The notes under the pieces were generated by a model. That model saw nothing but the letters and a program-made list of their open reading frames with translations, ran no database searches and was not told where the DNA came from. This document shows positions 18,588-26,834 of a stretch of DNA of 64,000 nt, piece by piece (within the stretch, counting starts at the first letter, position 1; each line of letters begins with the position of its first letter). Origin of the DNA: Fibrobacter sp. (GTDB lineage: Bacteria; Fibrobacterota; Fibrobacteria; Fibrobacterales; Fibrobacteraceae). Where the stretch lies: contig JAKSIC010000001.1 in assembly GCA_024399015.1 (NCBI GenBank), forward strand, positions 434,001-498,000, given 5' to 3'. Both the position numbers and the translations under genes were made by a program.

Positions 18588-19948
18588 TAGTGGTGAGCTT
18601 CCTCAGGTTCGTCCTTCGAAGGCTTGGAGACCAAGCTCATGTAGATGGTACCGAGGATTGCTGCGCTAAAGCTTCCCAGCAAAATGCCAAGCTTTGCGGA
18701 GTCCTGACGGTCACCCACGTCGAAGGCCAGGCTAGCCACGAACAGAGCCATGGTAAAGCCGATACCGGCCAGCATGCCACCGCCCCAGAGGATCTTCCAG
18801 CTGTAGCTGGGCTTCTTGGAAATGCCGAGCTTCACGGAGAGCAAGCTGAAGAGGAAAATACCGATAGGCTTACCGAAGACAAGAGCGAGAGCCACAGCAC
18901 CCATTACCGGAACTTCCACACCGCCAAGCTTGATTTCCACACCTGCGTTGGAAAGAGCGAAAAGGGGCATAATGAAGAAGTTGATCCAGGGGGTCAAGGG
19001 CTTGAAGAGGCGTTCCTGCATGGAAATACTTTCGCTGGAAGCCTTGGTGAGCATAGAGAATACACGGTACTTTTCGTGTTCATCCTTGGATTCGCCGGAG
19101 AGAACATGGTCTGCACCGGCCACAAAGTTACGGATCTTGCCGCTGGTAACCACCGGCTTGGCAGGCACAGAAAGACCCAGGAGCACGCCGGCGATAGTCG
19201 GGTGTACACCAGACTTCACGAAGAATGCCCAGACAGCCACACCGATGATACCGTGGAGGAACAGGTTGCGGACGCCGATATGGAACAGCACGTTGATCAG
19301 CACCAGAAGGCCGATACCTGCGCCCAGGGCTGCAAAGTTCAGGCCGTCGCCGCTGGGGTAGCCGATGGCAATCACGAGGATGGCGCCAATATCGTCGGCA
19401 ATGGCGAGGGTAAGGATCATGACGCGGAGGGCGTGGGGCACCTTCTTGCCAAGGATAGCCATACAGCCCACAACGAAAGCAATATCAGTAGCAGTGGGGA
19501 TACCCCAACCGCGGGCGGCGTCGGTACCGGTAAGGCCGTTCACAGCCAAGTAGATCAAAGCCGGGAAAAGCATACCGCCGGCAGCCGCAATAATGGGCAA
19601 ACTGGCTGCCTTGGGGTCACGCAGTTCGCCGTAGGTCATTTCGCCCTTCACTTCAAGACCAATATTGAAGAAGAAGATGGTCATGAGGGCGTCATTAATG
19701 AGCCAGTGCAAGTCGCCTGCGCCAACCCAGCCCGCAATGGACAACGAGAAGGGCAAGTGCCAAACATGGTGGTATGACTCCGGGGAAAGGTTGGCCCAAA
19801 GGAGGGCGGCAATGGTCATAATGATAAGAACGATACCACCGGTGGTTTCCACCTGCATGAGACGTTCGATAGGGGTAAGGATCTTGCGGACCGGGGTTTC
19901 CGGGAACAGATCTTCGACGCGATCGCTGCTAGTTACCTTTGCGGACAT
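18587..19948 (-). CDS. nhaA: Na+/H+ antiporter NhaA
   Basis: 453 residues, about 12 helices. The ion-binding pair of aspartates is present in LAIADDIGAILVIA, as is TPTATDIAFV-type helix IV (GIPTATDIAFVVG). Slightly longer than E. coli NhaA because of an insertion with a charged loop (HVLSGESKDEHEKY). It expels sodium in exchange for protons. Confidence 0.95.
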   Translation of the reverse strand: MSAKVTSSDRVEDLFPETPVRKILTPIERLMQVETTGGIVLIIMTIAALLWANLSPESYHHVWHLPFSLSIAGWVGAGDLHWLINDALMTIFFFNIGLEVKGEMTYGELRDPKAASLPIIAAAGGMLFPALIYLAVNGLTGTDAARGWGIPTATDIAFVVGCMAILGKKVPHALRVMILTLAIADDIGAILVIAIGYPSGDGLNFAALGAGIGLLVLINVLFHIGVRNLFLHGIIGVAVWAFFVKSGVHPTIAGVLLGLSVPAKPVVTSGKIRNFVAGADHVLSGESKDEHEKYRVFSMLTKASSESISMQERLFKPLTPWINFFIMPLFALSNAGVEIKLGGVEVPVMGAVALALVFGKPIGIFLFSLLSVKLGISKKPSYSWKILWGGGMLAGIGFTMALFVASLAFDVGDRQDSAKLGILLGSFSAAILGTIYMSLVSKPSKDEPEEAHH

Positions 19949-20084
19949 ATTTACCTATGGTTAATAGTGTTTATCAGCCTTTCATATTACAAAATAATCT
20001 ATTTCCAGAAAAAAGTTGAGACTATTGCGCAAAGATTAGGCTAAATGCAAGGTGGTTAAAGCAATTTTTTCTAACTATTCCCCT

Positions 20085-21653
20085 ATGGACTATACCAAAA
20101 TCAAGCAGTATCCCACCCAACTTTCCAACGTTTTCAAGCGCTTTCCCCTGCCCATGGGTTTTGGAATCTTTTCGGCGCTCTACTCCATGTTCCTCGCCAG
20201 GACCATCGACATCCAAGGCTTCGTCCATGACCATCCCAAGTTCTTCATCTGGGTCATCACCTTCTCCGCCCTCTCCATATTCCTTACCACGACCTGCAAA
20301 CTAATGCAAGAGGCCAAGGACATCTCCCCCAAGACCGGCTGGATCATTACCGGCGTCTCCGAGGCCGTACTGCTGGCACTAACCGCAGGCTATATCGCCA
20401 ACGGCGACCTGGACAACCTGCATTTTATCGCCCAGTCAGTGGTTTGGAGCGCCATTGTGGTGCTGAGCCCCCTCATCGTGCCCTTCTTCAAAGACAAAGA
20501 CGACTTTCCCCTGTGGAACTTCATCGGGAAATCGACCAAATCCTTCCTGACTTCCACGATCATCACCCTGCTGTTCTACGGAGCAATGGCAGCCCTTGCC
20601 GCTTGCGCCAGCATTCTGCTACTTCCCTTTCATGAGTTGTTCTTCTTCGACATGGGCGCCATCAGCATCTGCATCGTGTTCCCCATCCTGTACTTCGCAA
20701 GCCTCCCCAACCTGAATGAGCCCAACGAGAACAGCGAGGTCAGCAGGTACTTCAGCAACACCATCCACTTCCTGTTCATACCGGTGCTGATAGTGTACAT
20801 ATTCTTCGTGTACGCTTACGCTATTCAAGTCCGTGACCTTGAAACCCTTGGATTCATGGCCCTTGCCGCAGTCATCAGCACCATCCTCATCTGCGGCATT
20901 CTGTATCCCGGCCATTTCAAGGACAACTTCGACAAGGCATTCCTGAAATCGGTCCCCTGGGTCACCATCCCCCTGACATTCATTTCCGCGTGGGGCATTA
21001 GCGATATCTTTACCGACGCCGGCCCCAACGCACACTGTGTCACGTTCTACATCATTACAGCCCTCATTTGGCTCCTCGCCTCACTGATTATCCTGCTGGT
21101 GGACCGAATAAAAAAGAAGATCTGGTGGACCCTGGCAAGCCTTGTCATTACCGCCGTGATTTTCACCTTCTCCCCCCTCAACGCCTTTAAACTGAGCCAA
21201 TACACCTACCTTCACTACAACTCCCACAAAAATGTTCAGTGGGTGCAAGATTCCATTGCTAGGGCTCAGAGCCTCGAAGAAGAGGCCTTGATAACAAATA
21301 GCATCAAGTACTTTGAATTTGGCAAGTCATATGTCAATACCGTTGCCGTGCCCCCCAACCGCAGCACCATGGCAATGCTTGACACCTACCTGAACTACGA
21401 ACAGGTTGCATTGCAGGGCGACACTATTTTCTTCAAGGAACTCCCCGACGGAAACGGCGACACCTTGCACATCACCTTCGGCATTCCCCTGAGCCTACTG
21501 AAAGGCGAAGACGAAGAAAAGGAAACGCCCAAGTTCATTACGTTGGACAACGGCTTCCAAACGCTGGTCCTCACCCACGCATACTTCAAGATCTGCGAAC
21601 TCGACAGCATCAGGAGCCGCGGAAGCCTCAAGGGCTACTGGTTCTTTAAGTAA
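20085..21653 (+). CDS. DUF4153 family integral membrane protein
   Basis: About 522 residues, roughly ten hydrophobic helices in the first 370 residues, then a soluble C-terminal domain. The helix pattern and the IDIQGFVHDHPKFF start region fit DUF4153. The frame is open from GTG 20052; ATG 20085 (MDYTKIKQ) looks more natural, but neither has a clear ribosome site. Function unknown. Confidence 0.75.
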   Translation: MDYTKIKQYPTQLSNVFKRFPLPMGFGIFSALYSMFLARTIDIQGFVHDHPKFFIWVITFSALSIFLTTTCKLMQEAKDISPKTGWIITGVSEAVLLALTAGYIANGDLDNLHFIAQSVVWSAIVVLSPLIVPFFKDKDDFPLWNFIGKSTKSFLTSTIITLLFYGAMAALAACASILLLPFHELFFFDMGAISICIVFPILYFASLPNLNEPNENSEVSRYFSNTIHFLFIPVLIVYIFFVYAYAIQVRDLETLGFMALAAVISTILICGILYPGHFKDNFDKAFLKSVPWVTIPLTFISAWGISDIFTDAGPNAHCVTFYIITALIWLLASLIILLVDRIKKKIWWTLASLVITAVIFTFSPLNAFKLSQYTYLHYNSHKNVQWVQDSIARAQSLEEEALITNSIKYFEFGKSYVNTVAVPPNRSTMAMLDTYLNYEQVALQGDTIFFKELPDGNGDTLHITFGIPLSLLKGEDEEKETPKFITLDNGFQTLVLTHAYFKICELDSIRSRGSLKGYWFFK

Positions 21654-21684
21654 TTACATATATATACTTATATACTTGAACGTC

Positions 21685-21711
21685 TCCCCGGCACAGCCCG
21701 GGGATTTTTTT
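21685..21711 (+). terminator. intrinsic terminator
   Basis: Perfect stem TCCCCGG / CCGGGGA with a 6-base loop followed by seven T, 32 bases past the DUF4153 stop. Confidence 0.9.
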
Positions 21712-21731
21712 GACCCGAAGGCAAAATTTTT

Positions 21732-21762
21732 TTGACAAAGTGGCGAAATTTCACGATATATA
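21732..21762 (+). promoter_or_regulatory. possible promoter ahead of structured leader
   Basis: TTGACA at 21732-21737 followed by GATATA (spacing 17) or TATATA (spacing 19). A second -10-like TATATT lies at 21868-21873 just before the structured region, without a good -35. Confidence 0.5.
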
Positions 21763-21877
21763 TATCGCCTCTTTTATAGTAAAAGGTAACTAGCCATCAG
21801 TCCACAACTAGTTCACACGAAAATTTTTTGTGACACGTTTTGGCACAGAATCGGTATTGCGTTTTACTATATTTGTA

Positions 21878-22265
21878 GTGTAGGGTAATGATGCCCTGCA
21901 CAATCCACTAAATCCCCGGGATTATTTGGAGTCCCGGCAGTAAGGCCCTTGAGCCCGCTGGCTGTTGCAAAGCATGCGCAAGCATGTTGGAGGTTAACGC
22001 GTAGAAGAGCGCGTGTTTCGTAGTCTTGTCGACGCACTGACAAGACGACGGGGCGTCTCGTCCCCAAACCACCCTGGTCCCACCCCACACGGAGGCCACC
22101 GAGTCGGTTCGACAGGAGAGACAAATAGACTGGGAAACCCGGCGACGGGCAACCAGGTTTTTGAGTGCGTCCGTTTCTCGCCGCGCAGGGCGACCCAGCC
22201 GCAAGGCATCACATTACCGCAAGGCACAACTCGCCGTGAGGCGACAACAACAAGAGAGAAACTCT
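21878..22265 (+). ncRNA. highly structured ~390-nt leader of unknown class
   Basis: No gene fits this stretch. On the plus strand it is a chain of hairpins: a 5' hairpin with GGG / CCC near 21880-21902, CCGGGA...TCCCGG near 21917-21936, CATGC-GCAA-GCATG, ACGCG / CGCGT, perfect GTCTTGTC / GACAAGAC near 22022-22045, GGGG / CCCC, CTGGG-AAA-CCCGG, GCC-GCAA-GGC and TCGCC-GTGA-GGCGA just before the start codon. Several loops are GNRA tetraloops. I do not recognise it as tmRNA, RNase P RNA, 6S RNA or a known riboswitch. Confidence 0.6.
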
Positions 22266-23060
22266 ATGACTTACATGTTGAATCTTAAGTTCGAGCAGAT
22301 GAACAAGCACTTCGAGGGCGCTTTCGTGAACGGAGTCAAAAAGACAGGCCGCCGAGACGTCGCCGACATCCTTTTCGGCATCTACAGGGATGAAATCGAA
22401 AAGATGTACAACTTCTGCCCCCTGGGAAAGACTCCCACCAGACTGAGCTATCAGTGGAACAAGAACCACCGTCCCTTCTGTCTCGAACTCACGGACATCC
22501 ACGAGGCCTTCTACCAGGCCTTCTTCACCTACGATCCCAGCGAAGCCTCCCCCAAGGCCAAGCTCCCCTTCCTCGCCTATTTCCGTGGCAAGATGGGCTA
22601 CTACGGCCTGGACTCCCTTGACAAGGAAAAGGAAGAAAAGGAGCTTTTCGTGACCTTCAGCGACCTGGAGAAGGACTCCGGCAGCGAGGACAAGCGCCGC
22701 GCCGAGGAAATCGCCGACAGCCGCGTGGACTACTCCCGCGTCTTCAACAGCGAACTGGAGGAAAAGAAGCTGAACGCCCTGAGAGATGTCATCAACGACA
22801 TCGACGAAAAGGCCAAGAAGAACCTGAAGTCCGCCAACTCCAAGAAGGCCCGCGACGCCATGAGAGGCCACAACTATATCGACAAGTACAAGGAAGTTGT
22901 CAACGAACCCGGTGGCGACAAGCACACCATGGAAAAGGTGGGCGAACGCCTGGGAGGCGTAAAACGCACCAACGCCTACAACTACGAAAAGAGCCTCCGC
23001 ACGTTCGCAACCCGCGAAGACGAGGAAAACTTCTACGACGCCCTCGGCCTCACCGAATAA
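22266..23060 (+). CDS. divergent sigma-70-like protein
   Basis: 264 residues. The segment LTDIHEAFYQAFFTYDPSEA followed by KLPFLAYFRGKMGYYGLDSL aligns by eye with sigma-70 region 2 (helix with acidic residues, then FDPxxG and FxTYxxRxIRGAxxDxL). The segment TMEKVGERLGGVKRTNAYNY resembles the region 4 HTH (TLxEIGExLGVSxxRVxQI). Region 3 is replaced by a charged linker. ATG 22266 follows GAGAG and ends the structured leader. A phage-type or alternative sigma factor is the best guess; a regulator with only an HTH is the alternative. Confidence 0.55.
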   Translation: MTYMLNLKFEQMNKHFEGAFVNGVKKTGRRDVADILFGIYRDEIEKMYNFCPLGKTPTRLSYQWNKNHRPFCLELTDIHEAFYQAFFTYDPSEASPKAKLPFLAYFRGKMGYYGLDSLDKEKEEKELFVTFSDLEKDSGSEDKRRAEEIADSRVDYSRVFNSELEEKKLNALRDVINDIDEKAKKNLKSANSKKARDAMRGHNYIDKYKEVVNEPGGDKHTMEKVGERLGGVKRTNAYNYEKSLRTFATREDEENFYDALGLTE

Positions 23061-23111
23061 GATAAGCCCTCACCGAATAACGTTCCCGGCCAAAGCCATG
23101 GATACGAAAAT

Positions 23112-23147
23112 GCCCCGGAAGTTCACAAGGAACCCGGGGCGTTTTTT
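23112..23147 (+). terminator. intrinsic terminator of the sigma-like gene
   Basis: Stem GCCCCGG / CCGGGGC with 15-base loop and six T. Confidence 0.8.
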
Positions 23148-23163
23148 ATATACCGAACAGAAT

Positions 23164-24471
23164 CTACTCGCCAACCACGTACAGGCGGGCGAGATCCCTG
23201 ACAGCCTCCACACTGCTATCCATGTAGTCCGCAGGCGAAAGCTTCACCTTTTCTTGCACAACGTTTCCAATGTTCACCCTTATGGCCTTGGAACCATTTT
23301 GCGCCACATTGCTGCTATCGCCCATGAAAAGTTCCACCAAATCCGCCACGGCGCCCAGGAACTTGATGACGAAATTAAAGAAGTCCACGGCCCTGCCCAG
23401 AATCTCCGTCTGGGAAATTTGCTTGCTCTTGGCGCCGATTGTTCCCATATGGAAATTCCCGATCTGGATTGTCGCATCACCAAAACGCCCATCGGCAATC
23501 CACTTGCTAACGAGATTTTCGCAGGCGGCAATCCCGGCGCGCACATGTTCCACGAAAAGCCAGGGAGCCAATTCTGTTCGCGGCAGGCGGAACAACGCCC
23601 CCGCGTAACGGGACTCCAAGCCGCCAAAAGTTCCGAGAATAATGTATAGCCCGCCATGCACAGGTAAATTAAATCGCTTAAGCCCCTCCGCCAAAACGCG
23701 GCGTGCGTCGGCGGAGTCGGCAAACTCCACGCCAAGCTTGATAAGCCTTACCAGCTCCGAGGAACATTCCGCGGCAAGCTCGCTCTTGATCACGTCAACA
23801 CGATCCTCCAGGCTCTGGGGCGCAGGCGCAATGAAGGCCTCCAGCTTGCTGACATATATGCCATCCACATCCTTTATGTAAGCCTTGAGGGCCCGAATAT
23901 TTTTTCCCGCTACGTCGGCCTTGCCGCTGGAATTGATCCAGAAATACTTGGCAAGACTCGCCGGGCTAATGTCGCGTACAGCCTTGCATAAGCGCACCTT
24001 TGTGGAAAAGCCTACCACAATCTTGCGGTAGTCGCCGTACCGTTGGGTATGACCCTCGAACACTTTTATAATCCTGCCGGAACCGGGCACAATCTTCACC
24101 GTAATATCCAAGTCGTTCACATTAGACACAACCTGGAAATCGGCGTTGTTGAAGAACAAGAAATCCAGCAGCATTCCGTCGGAATCGCCTTCGCTGTAAC
24201 CCGGAATATCGCGGCCCCTATTGGGTAAAATAAACTCCACGAAGTTCTTGTCGCAAACAACCTCGTTGCCATCCAGGAACCGTAACAAAGTCTCGCGATC
24301 CTGCGCAACCTCCTGCCTACGCCACGTCTCGAAATCCAGGGAAAAAGGCACAAGATGACACAAGACCTTCGGCCCACCAACAGCCCTGCGGAACAGCGAG
24401 GCGGAGCAAAGCACCGATTCCGCCACGCAAAGCATAGCTGGACGAGGATTCCTTCGCATTGAACTTGACAT
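23164..24471 (-). CDS. unknown ~430-residue protein, paralogue A
   Basis: 435 residues, no family recognised. It is clearly paralogous to 29942-31237: shared blocks are LLDFLFFNNADFQVV, AFIAPAPQSLEDRV, KSELAAECS, KLGVEFA, APWLFVEHVRAG and the C-terminal LSPADYMDSS ... ARLYVVGE. No signal peptide; mostly mixed alpha/beta with a hydrophobic helix near 355-375 (FFNFVIKFLGAVADLVELFMG). The C terminus is the most conserved part, which suggests a contact or membrane-associated role. Neighbour 24501-25508 is read in the same direction just upstream. Confidence 0.8.
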   Translation of the reverse strand: MSSSMRRNPRPAMLCVAESVLCSASLFRRAVGGPKVLCHLVPFSLDFETWRRQEVAQDRETLLRFLDGNEVVCDKNFVEFILPNRGRDIPGYSEGDSDGMLLDFLFFNNADFQVVSNVNDLDITVKIVPGSGRIIKVFEGHTQRYGDYRKIVVGFSTKVRLCKAVRDISPASLAKYFWINSSGKADVAGKNIRALKAYIKDVDGIYVSKLEAFIAPAPQSLEDRVDVIKSELAAECSSELVRLIKLGVEFADSADARRVLAEGLKRFNLPVHGGLYIILGTFGGLESRYAGALFRLPRTELAPWLFVEHVRAGIAACENLVSKWIADGRFGDATIQIGNFHMGTIGAKSKQISQTEILGRAVDFFNFVIKFLGAVADLVELFMGDSSNVAQNGSKAIRVNIGNVVQEKVKLSPADYMDSSVEAVRDLARLYVVGE

Positions 24472-24500
24472 AAATCACCTCTTGCATAAGTATCAATTAC

Positions 24501-25460
24501 CTATCCAAGGATTTTACCATGATTGTCAAAAAATTTTTTACCGACCTCCTTTTGAGCAATCCGAGCGATGCATTCATTTTCGCTATCCACGTAGTGCTGG
24601 GGATTGTCAAGAATCGCCTTGATGAACTTTTCTTTGAAATGTTCGTCTATATCCGCCAAGCCATTGTCTAAAAAAAACTGCAATACAAGGCTAAAGGGGG
24701 CCCCCATACGGTCGCGTTCATATTTGTAAGTCTCATACCAATTCTCCGAAGTAGTCCTTACGTTAGCACTCAAGATATGATTCGATTCACCCATAGGCAC
24801 AAAGCAAGATAAGGCCTCGCTTGATTCGCTGATAAAAAAATTATTCTCTAGACCATAGTAATCCTCGATAATCTTGTATCCCTCCTTAAGATAAAGTGCA
24901 AAATGAAAAAAATTGTTGAAAACAAAGTCCAAAGGATTAGCAGTCTTGAACCTCATTTTCAACTGTTCAAGGTACTGTTCGTCAATGGATTCGGCAGATA
25001 CCAAGTACCTTGCAATTTGGTGCAGCCTCTTCATTGCATCGGACTGGGCAAACTCGGGAATTTCCAGAAACGAAATTGGATCGAACCGAACCCATTCAAG
25101 AACATTGTCGATAAGAGACTTACCGCTGGAATTCAATCGCCTTTGGAAAGGGAGAAATACGTGATAAAACTCGGCCACCGTGTCAATCGTTGCAAGGCAA
25201 TCTTTTACACTGTAGCTTGGATTGATTGATTTATCACAACCCCTATAATCGCAAGCAAAGGAGTACACCCCCAAACGAGCGCCGCCTAGCAAGCGATTAT
25301 GGCAAATTTTCACAATGGCAGGAATAGATTCAGCCTCTTTCAAGTCGGAAACATCCTTTACCGCAACGCCCATGTCCATAAGCAAGATAAGGTACTCGCG
25401 TAGGGGCAACTCTTCCACTTCGTTCAAAAACAAGCTTTTCCTCCACATATCAATAGACAT
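24501..25460 (-). CDS. unknown protein (~319-335 residues)
   Basis: No family recognised; mainly helical with aromatic-rich segments (FNNFFHFALYLKEGYKIIEDYY). Two starts are possible. ATG 25460 (MSIDMWRKSL) follows a terminator hairpin and has no ribosome site. ATG 25508 overlaps the stop of the upstream 19-residue gene as TAATG and would be translated by coupling through the hairpin. The gene ends 29 bases before paralogue A starts, so the two may form one transcript. Confidence 0.7.
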   Translation of the reverse strand: MSIDMWRKSLFLNEVEELPLREYLILLMDMGVAVKDVSDLKEAESIPAIVKICHNRLLGGARLGVYSFACDYRGCDKSINPSYSVKDCLATIDTVAEFYHVFLPFQRRLNSSGKSLIDNVLEWVRFDPISFLEIPEFAQSDAMKRLHQIARYLVSAESIDEQYLEQLKMRFKTANPLDFVFNNFFHFALYLKEGYKIIEDYYGLENNFFISESSEALSCFVPMGESNHILSANVRTTSENWYETYKYERDRMGAPFSLVLQFFLDNGLADIDEHFKEKFIKAILDNPQHYVDSENECIARIAQKEVGKKFFDNHGKILG

Positions 25461-25467
25461 TTTCAAG

Positions 25468-25497
25468 AAAAAAGCCCTGTTCAGACAGAACAGGACT
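25468..25497 (-). terminator. intrinsic terminator/attenuator after the 19-residue gene
   Basis: On the minus strand, stem GTCCTGTTC / GAACAGGGC with four-base loop is followed by six T. It sits between the small gene and the likely start of 24501-25460. Confidence 0.8.
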
Positions 25498-25507
25498 TTG
25501 AAGTACA

Positions 25508-25567
25508 TTACTTCAGTATTTCTTTAGCAACGGCTGTTGCTACGGCGACCAGAATGCTTTCAAACAT
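25508..25567 (-). CDS. 19-residue small peptide
   Basis: The peptide is MFESILVAVATAVAKEILK. AAAAGGAG stands at good distance upstream of the ATG (25565-25567). The stop TAA overlaps an ATG of the next frame (TAATG), and a strong terminator follows 12 bases later. The peptide is a short amphipathic/hydrophobic helix. It could be a leader peptide of an attenuator, a type I toxin-like membrane peptide, or a short regulatory gene; nothing in the sequence decides between these. Confidence 0.55.
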   Translation of the reverse strand: MFESILVAVATAVAKEILK

Positions 25568-25789
25568 CTGACTCTCCTTTTGGATGTGCAGGAAATCCCT
25601 GCGGGTGGATGTGTTGTTAGTGCTCCCCTAAGTTCTAGTTCTACCACGGAAATGGAAAATGGCGAGGGAACGGAAAAGGCCAACGTTCCGAATCGTCATC
25701 ACTCGGAAATGGGATGCGAGGGAAAGGGCTATTGGTTGGGTCCGGGAAAATGAATGCCATATTTTTCTTCCTTATTTTGATTGTAATGG
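25568..25789. other. gap with one small hairpin
   Basis: A GCAGG / CCTGC hairpin lies at 25588-25602 upstream of the small peptide gene. No gene or clear promoter is seen in the rest. Confidence 0.4.
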
Positions 25790-26206
25790 TTAGGACATCT
25801 TAAGACCGTAAGAAATCTTGCCGTTCAACCAGGATTCACTAGGAACTGCGAAGCCTGAGTTGATAACGTCGTAATACGCTTGGCCCAAGGTCAAAATCGT
25901 CTTGCTGCGATAGACACCGTCAACATCCTTGGCAACCACGAGAGACGCAGAGACGCAAGCTCCCTGGTCATAGCCCTGGAACGAAATGGGCAGCAATAGG
26001 GATACTTCAAATCTGCGACGATTCCAGAAGTAGAGCGGTTCAACTTCACCTGTTTCTACCTTGTTGCGCAATTCCTTGAGTGAGGAGCCAAGCATCATTG
26101 CGAACTTCATTTCGCTCATGCCAGAGCAGATATCACCAAGACGATCCTTACGTTCCACAAGATGGCGTAAGTTCGGGACTTCAAATACAAACTGATCTCT
26201 ATACAT
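25790..26206 (-). CDS. DUF3825-like protein
   Basis: 138 residues. FNRRRFEVSLLLPISF-type strand (WNRRRFEVSLLLPISF), SASLVVAKDVDGVYRSKTIL and TLGQAYYD ... SWL follow the order seen in DUF3825, a domain often attached to OST-HTH/NYN-type RNA-binding proteins. Here it stands alone and is short. AAAGGA precedes the ATG. The match is from memory of the family pattern. Confidence 0.55.
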   Translation of the reverse strand: MYRDQFVFEVPNLRHLVERKDRLGDICSGMSEMKFAMMLGSSLKELRNKVETGEVEPLYFWNRRRFEVSLLLPISFQGYDQGACVSASLVVAKDVDGVYRSKTILTLGQAYYDVINSGFAVPSESWLNGKISYGLKMS

Positions 26207-26300
26207 TCTGTTTTTTCCTTTTTTAGCCTGATCAAGTATTTTGCGTCAGGCAAGTTTTTTCTTGTTGTTGGCAAATTTAGAAGTCACTCCAAAAACACCA

Positions 26301-26326
26301 AAGGGGCCATGCCCCTTGATTTTTAT
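26301..26326. terminator. intrinsic terminator
   Basis: Perfect 7-bp stem AAGGGGC / GCCCCTT with three-base loop and T-rich tail on the plus strand; A-rich flank allows use on both strands. Confidence 0.6.
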
Positions 26327-26422
26327 TGAACCATTTGAAGTTTTTTCCAAAAAAAATGCTAATGAATGGCTTTTTTATTGAAAAAACGCCACTTTTATGA
26401 TATTTTAGTGAAAGAGGTTTTT

Positions 26423-26833
26423 ATGAAAAAATTGTCTAGCAATTCAACGGCAAGCAATGACTCGGATAATAGTGTCAAATGCCTGGAGCACTTAAATAAG
26501 TTTTTAGAGGCAGCGGATGATATACTATCCATTAACAAACGAATCTCACCCCATTTTTTTGATGAGCTAAATGATAGTTTGTTGAAAATTTGTAATCCAC
26601 ACCCTTTTTCAGCGCCAATTAAAAACCTTAAATCTGCGAGCGAAAATTTGGCTCAATATAACAAGCACATCGAAGAATTGCTTTACATATGCAACGAACA
26701 GTTTGTGAAAATAACAGATAGACTAAAAAAAGAAGAAAAAGACAATAACGCATGTTCTCCCAAAAAAATTGCCTCTGCTAAAAATCTAGAAAAGGCACGA
26801 GCAGCGAAATTAAAAATGGCAAAACAGGAATAG
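26423..26833 (+). CDS. unknown protein, first gene of an AT-rich pair
   Basis: 136 residues from ATG 26423 (AGAGG upstream); the longer frame from 26366 lacks a ribosome site. Largely helical with a lysine-rich end (RAAKLKMAKQE). No family recognised. Composition is markedly more AT-rich than the core genes, pointing to acquisition from elsewhere. The next gene starts one base after the stop. Confidence 0.7.
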   Translation: MKKLSSNSTASNDSDNSVKCLEHLNKFLEAADDILSINKRISPHFFDELNDSLLKICNPHPFSAPIKNLKSASENLAQYNKHIEELLYICNEQFVKITDRLKKEEKDNNACSPKKIASAKNLEKARAAKLKMAKQE

Positions 26834-26834
26834 C

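Noticed and set aside
21878-22265. tmRNA, RNase P RNA or group II intron in the structured leader
   Set aside because: None of the invariant segments (tmRNA ends, RNase P P4 core, intron domain V) could be found.
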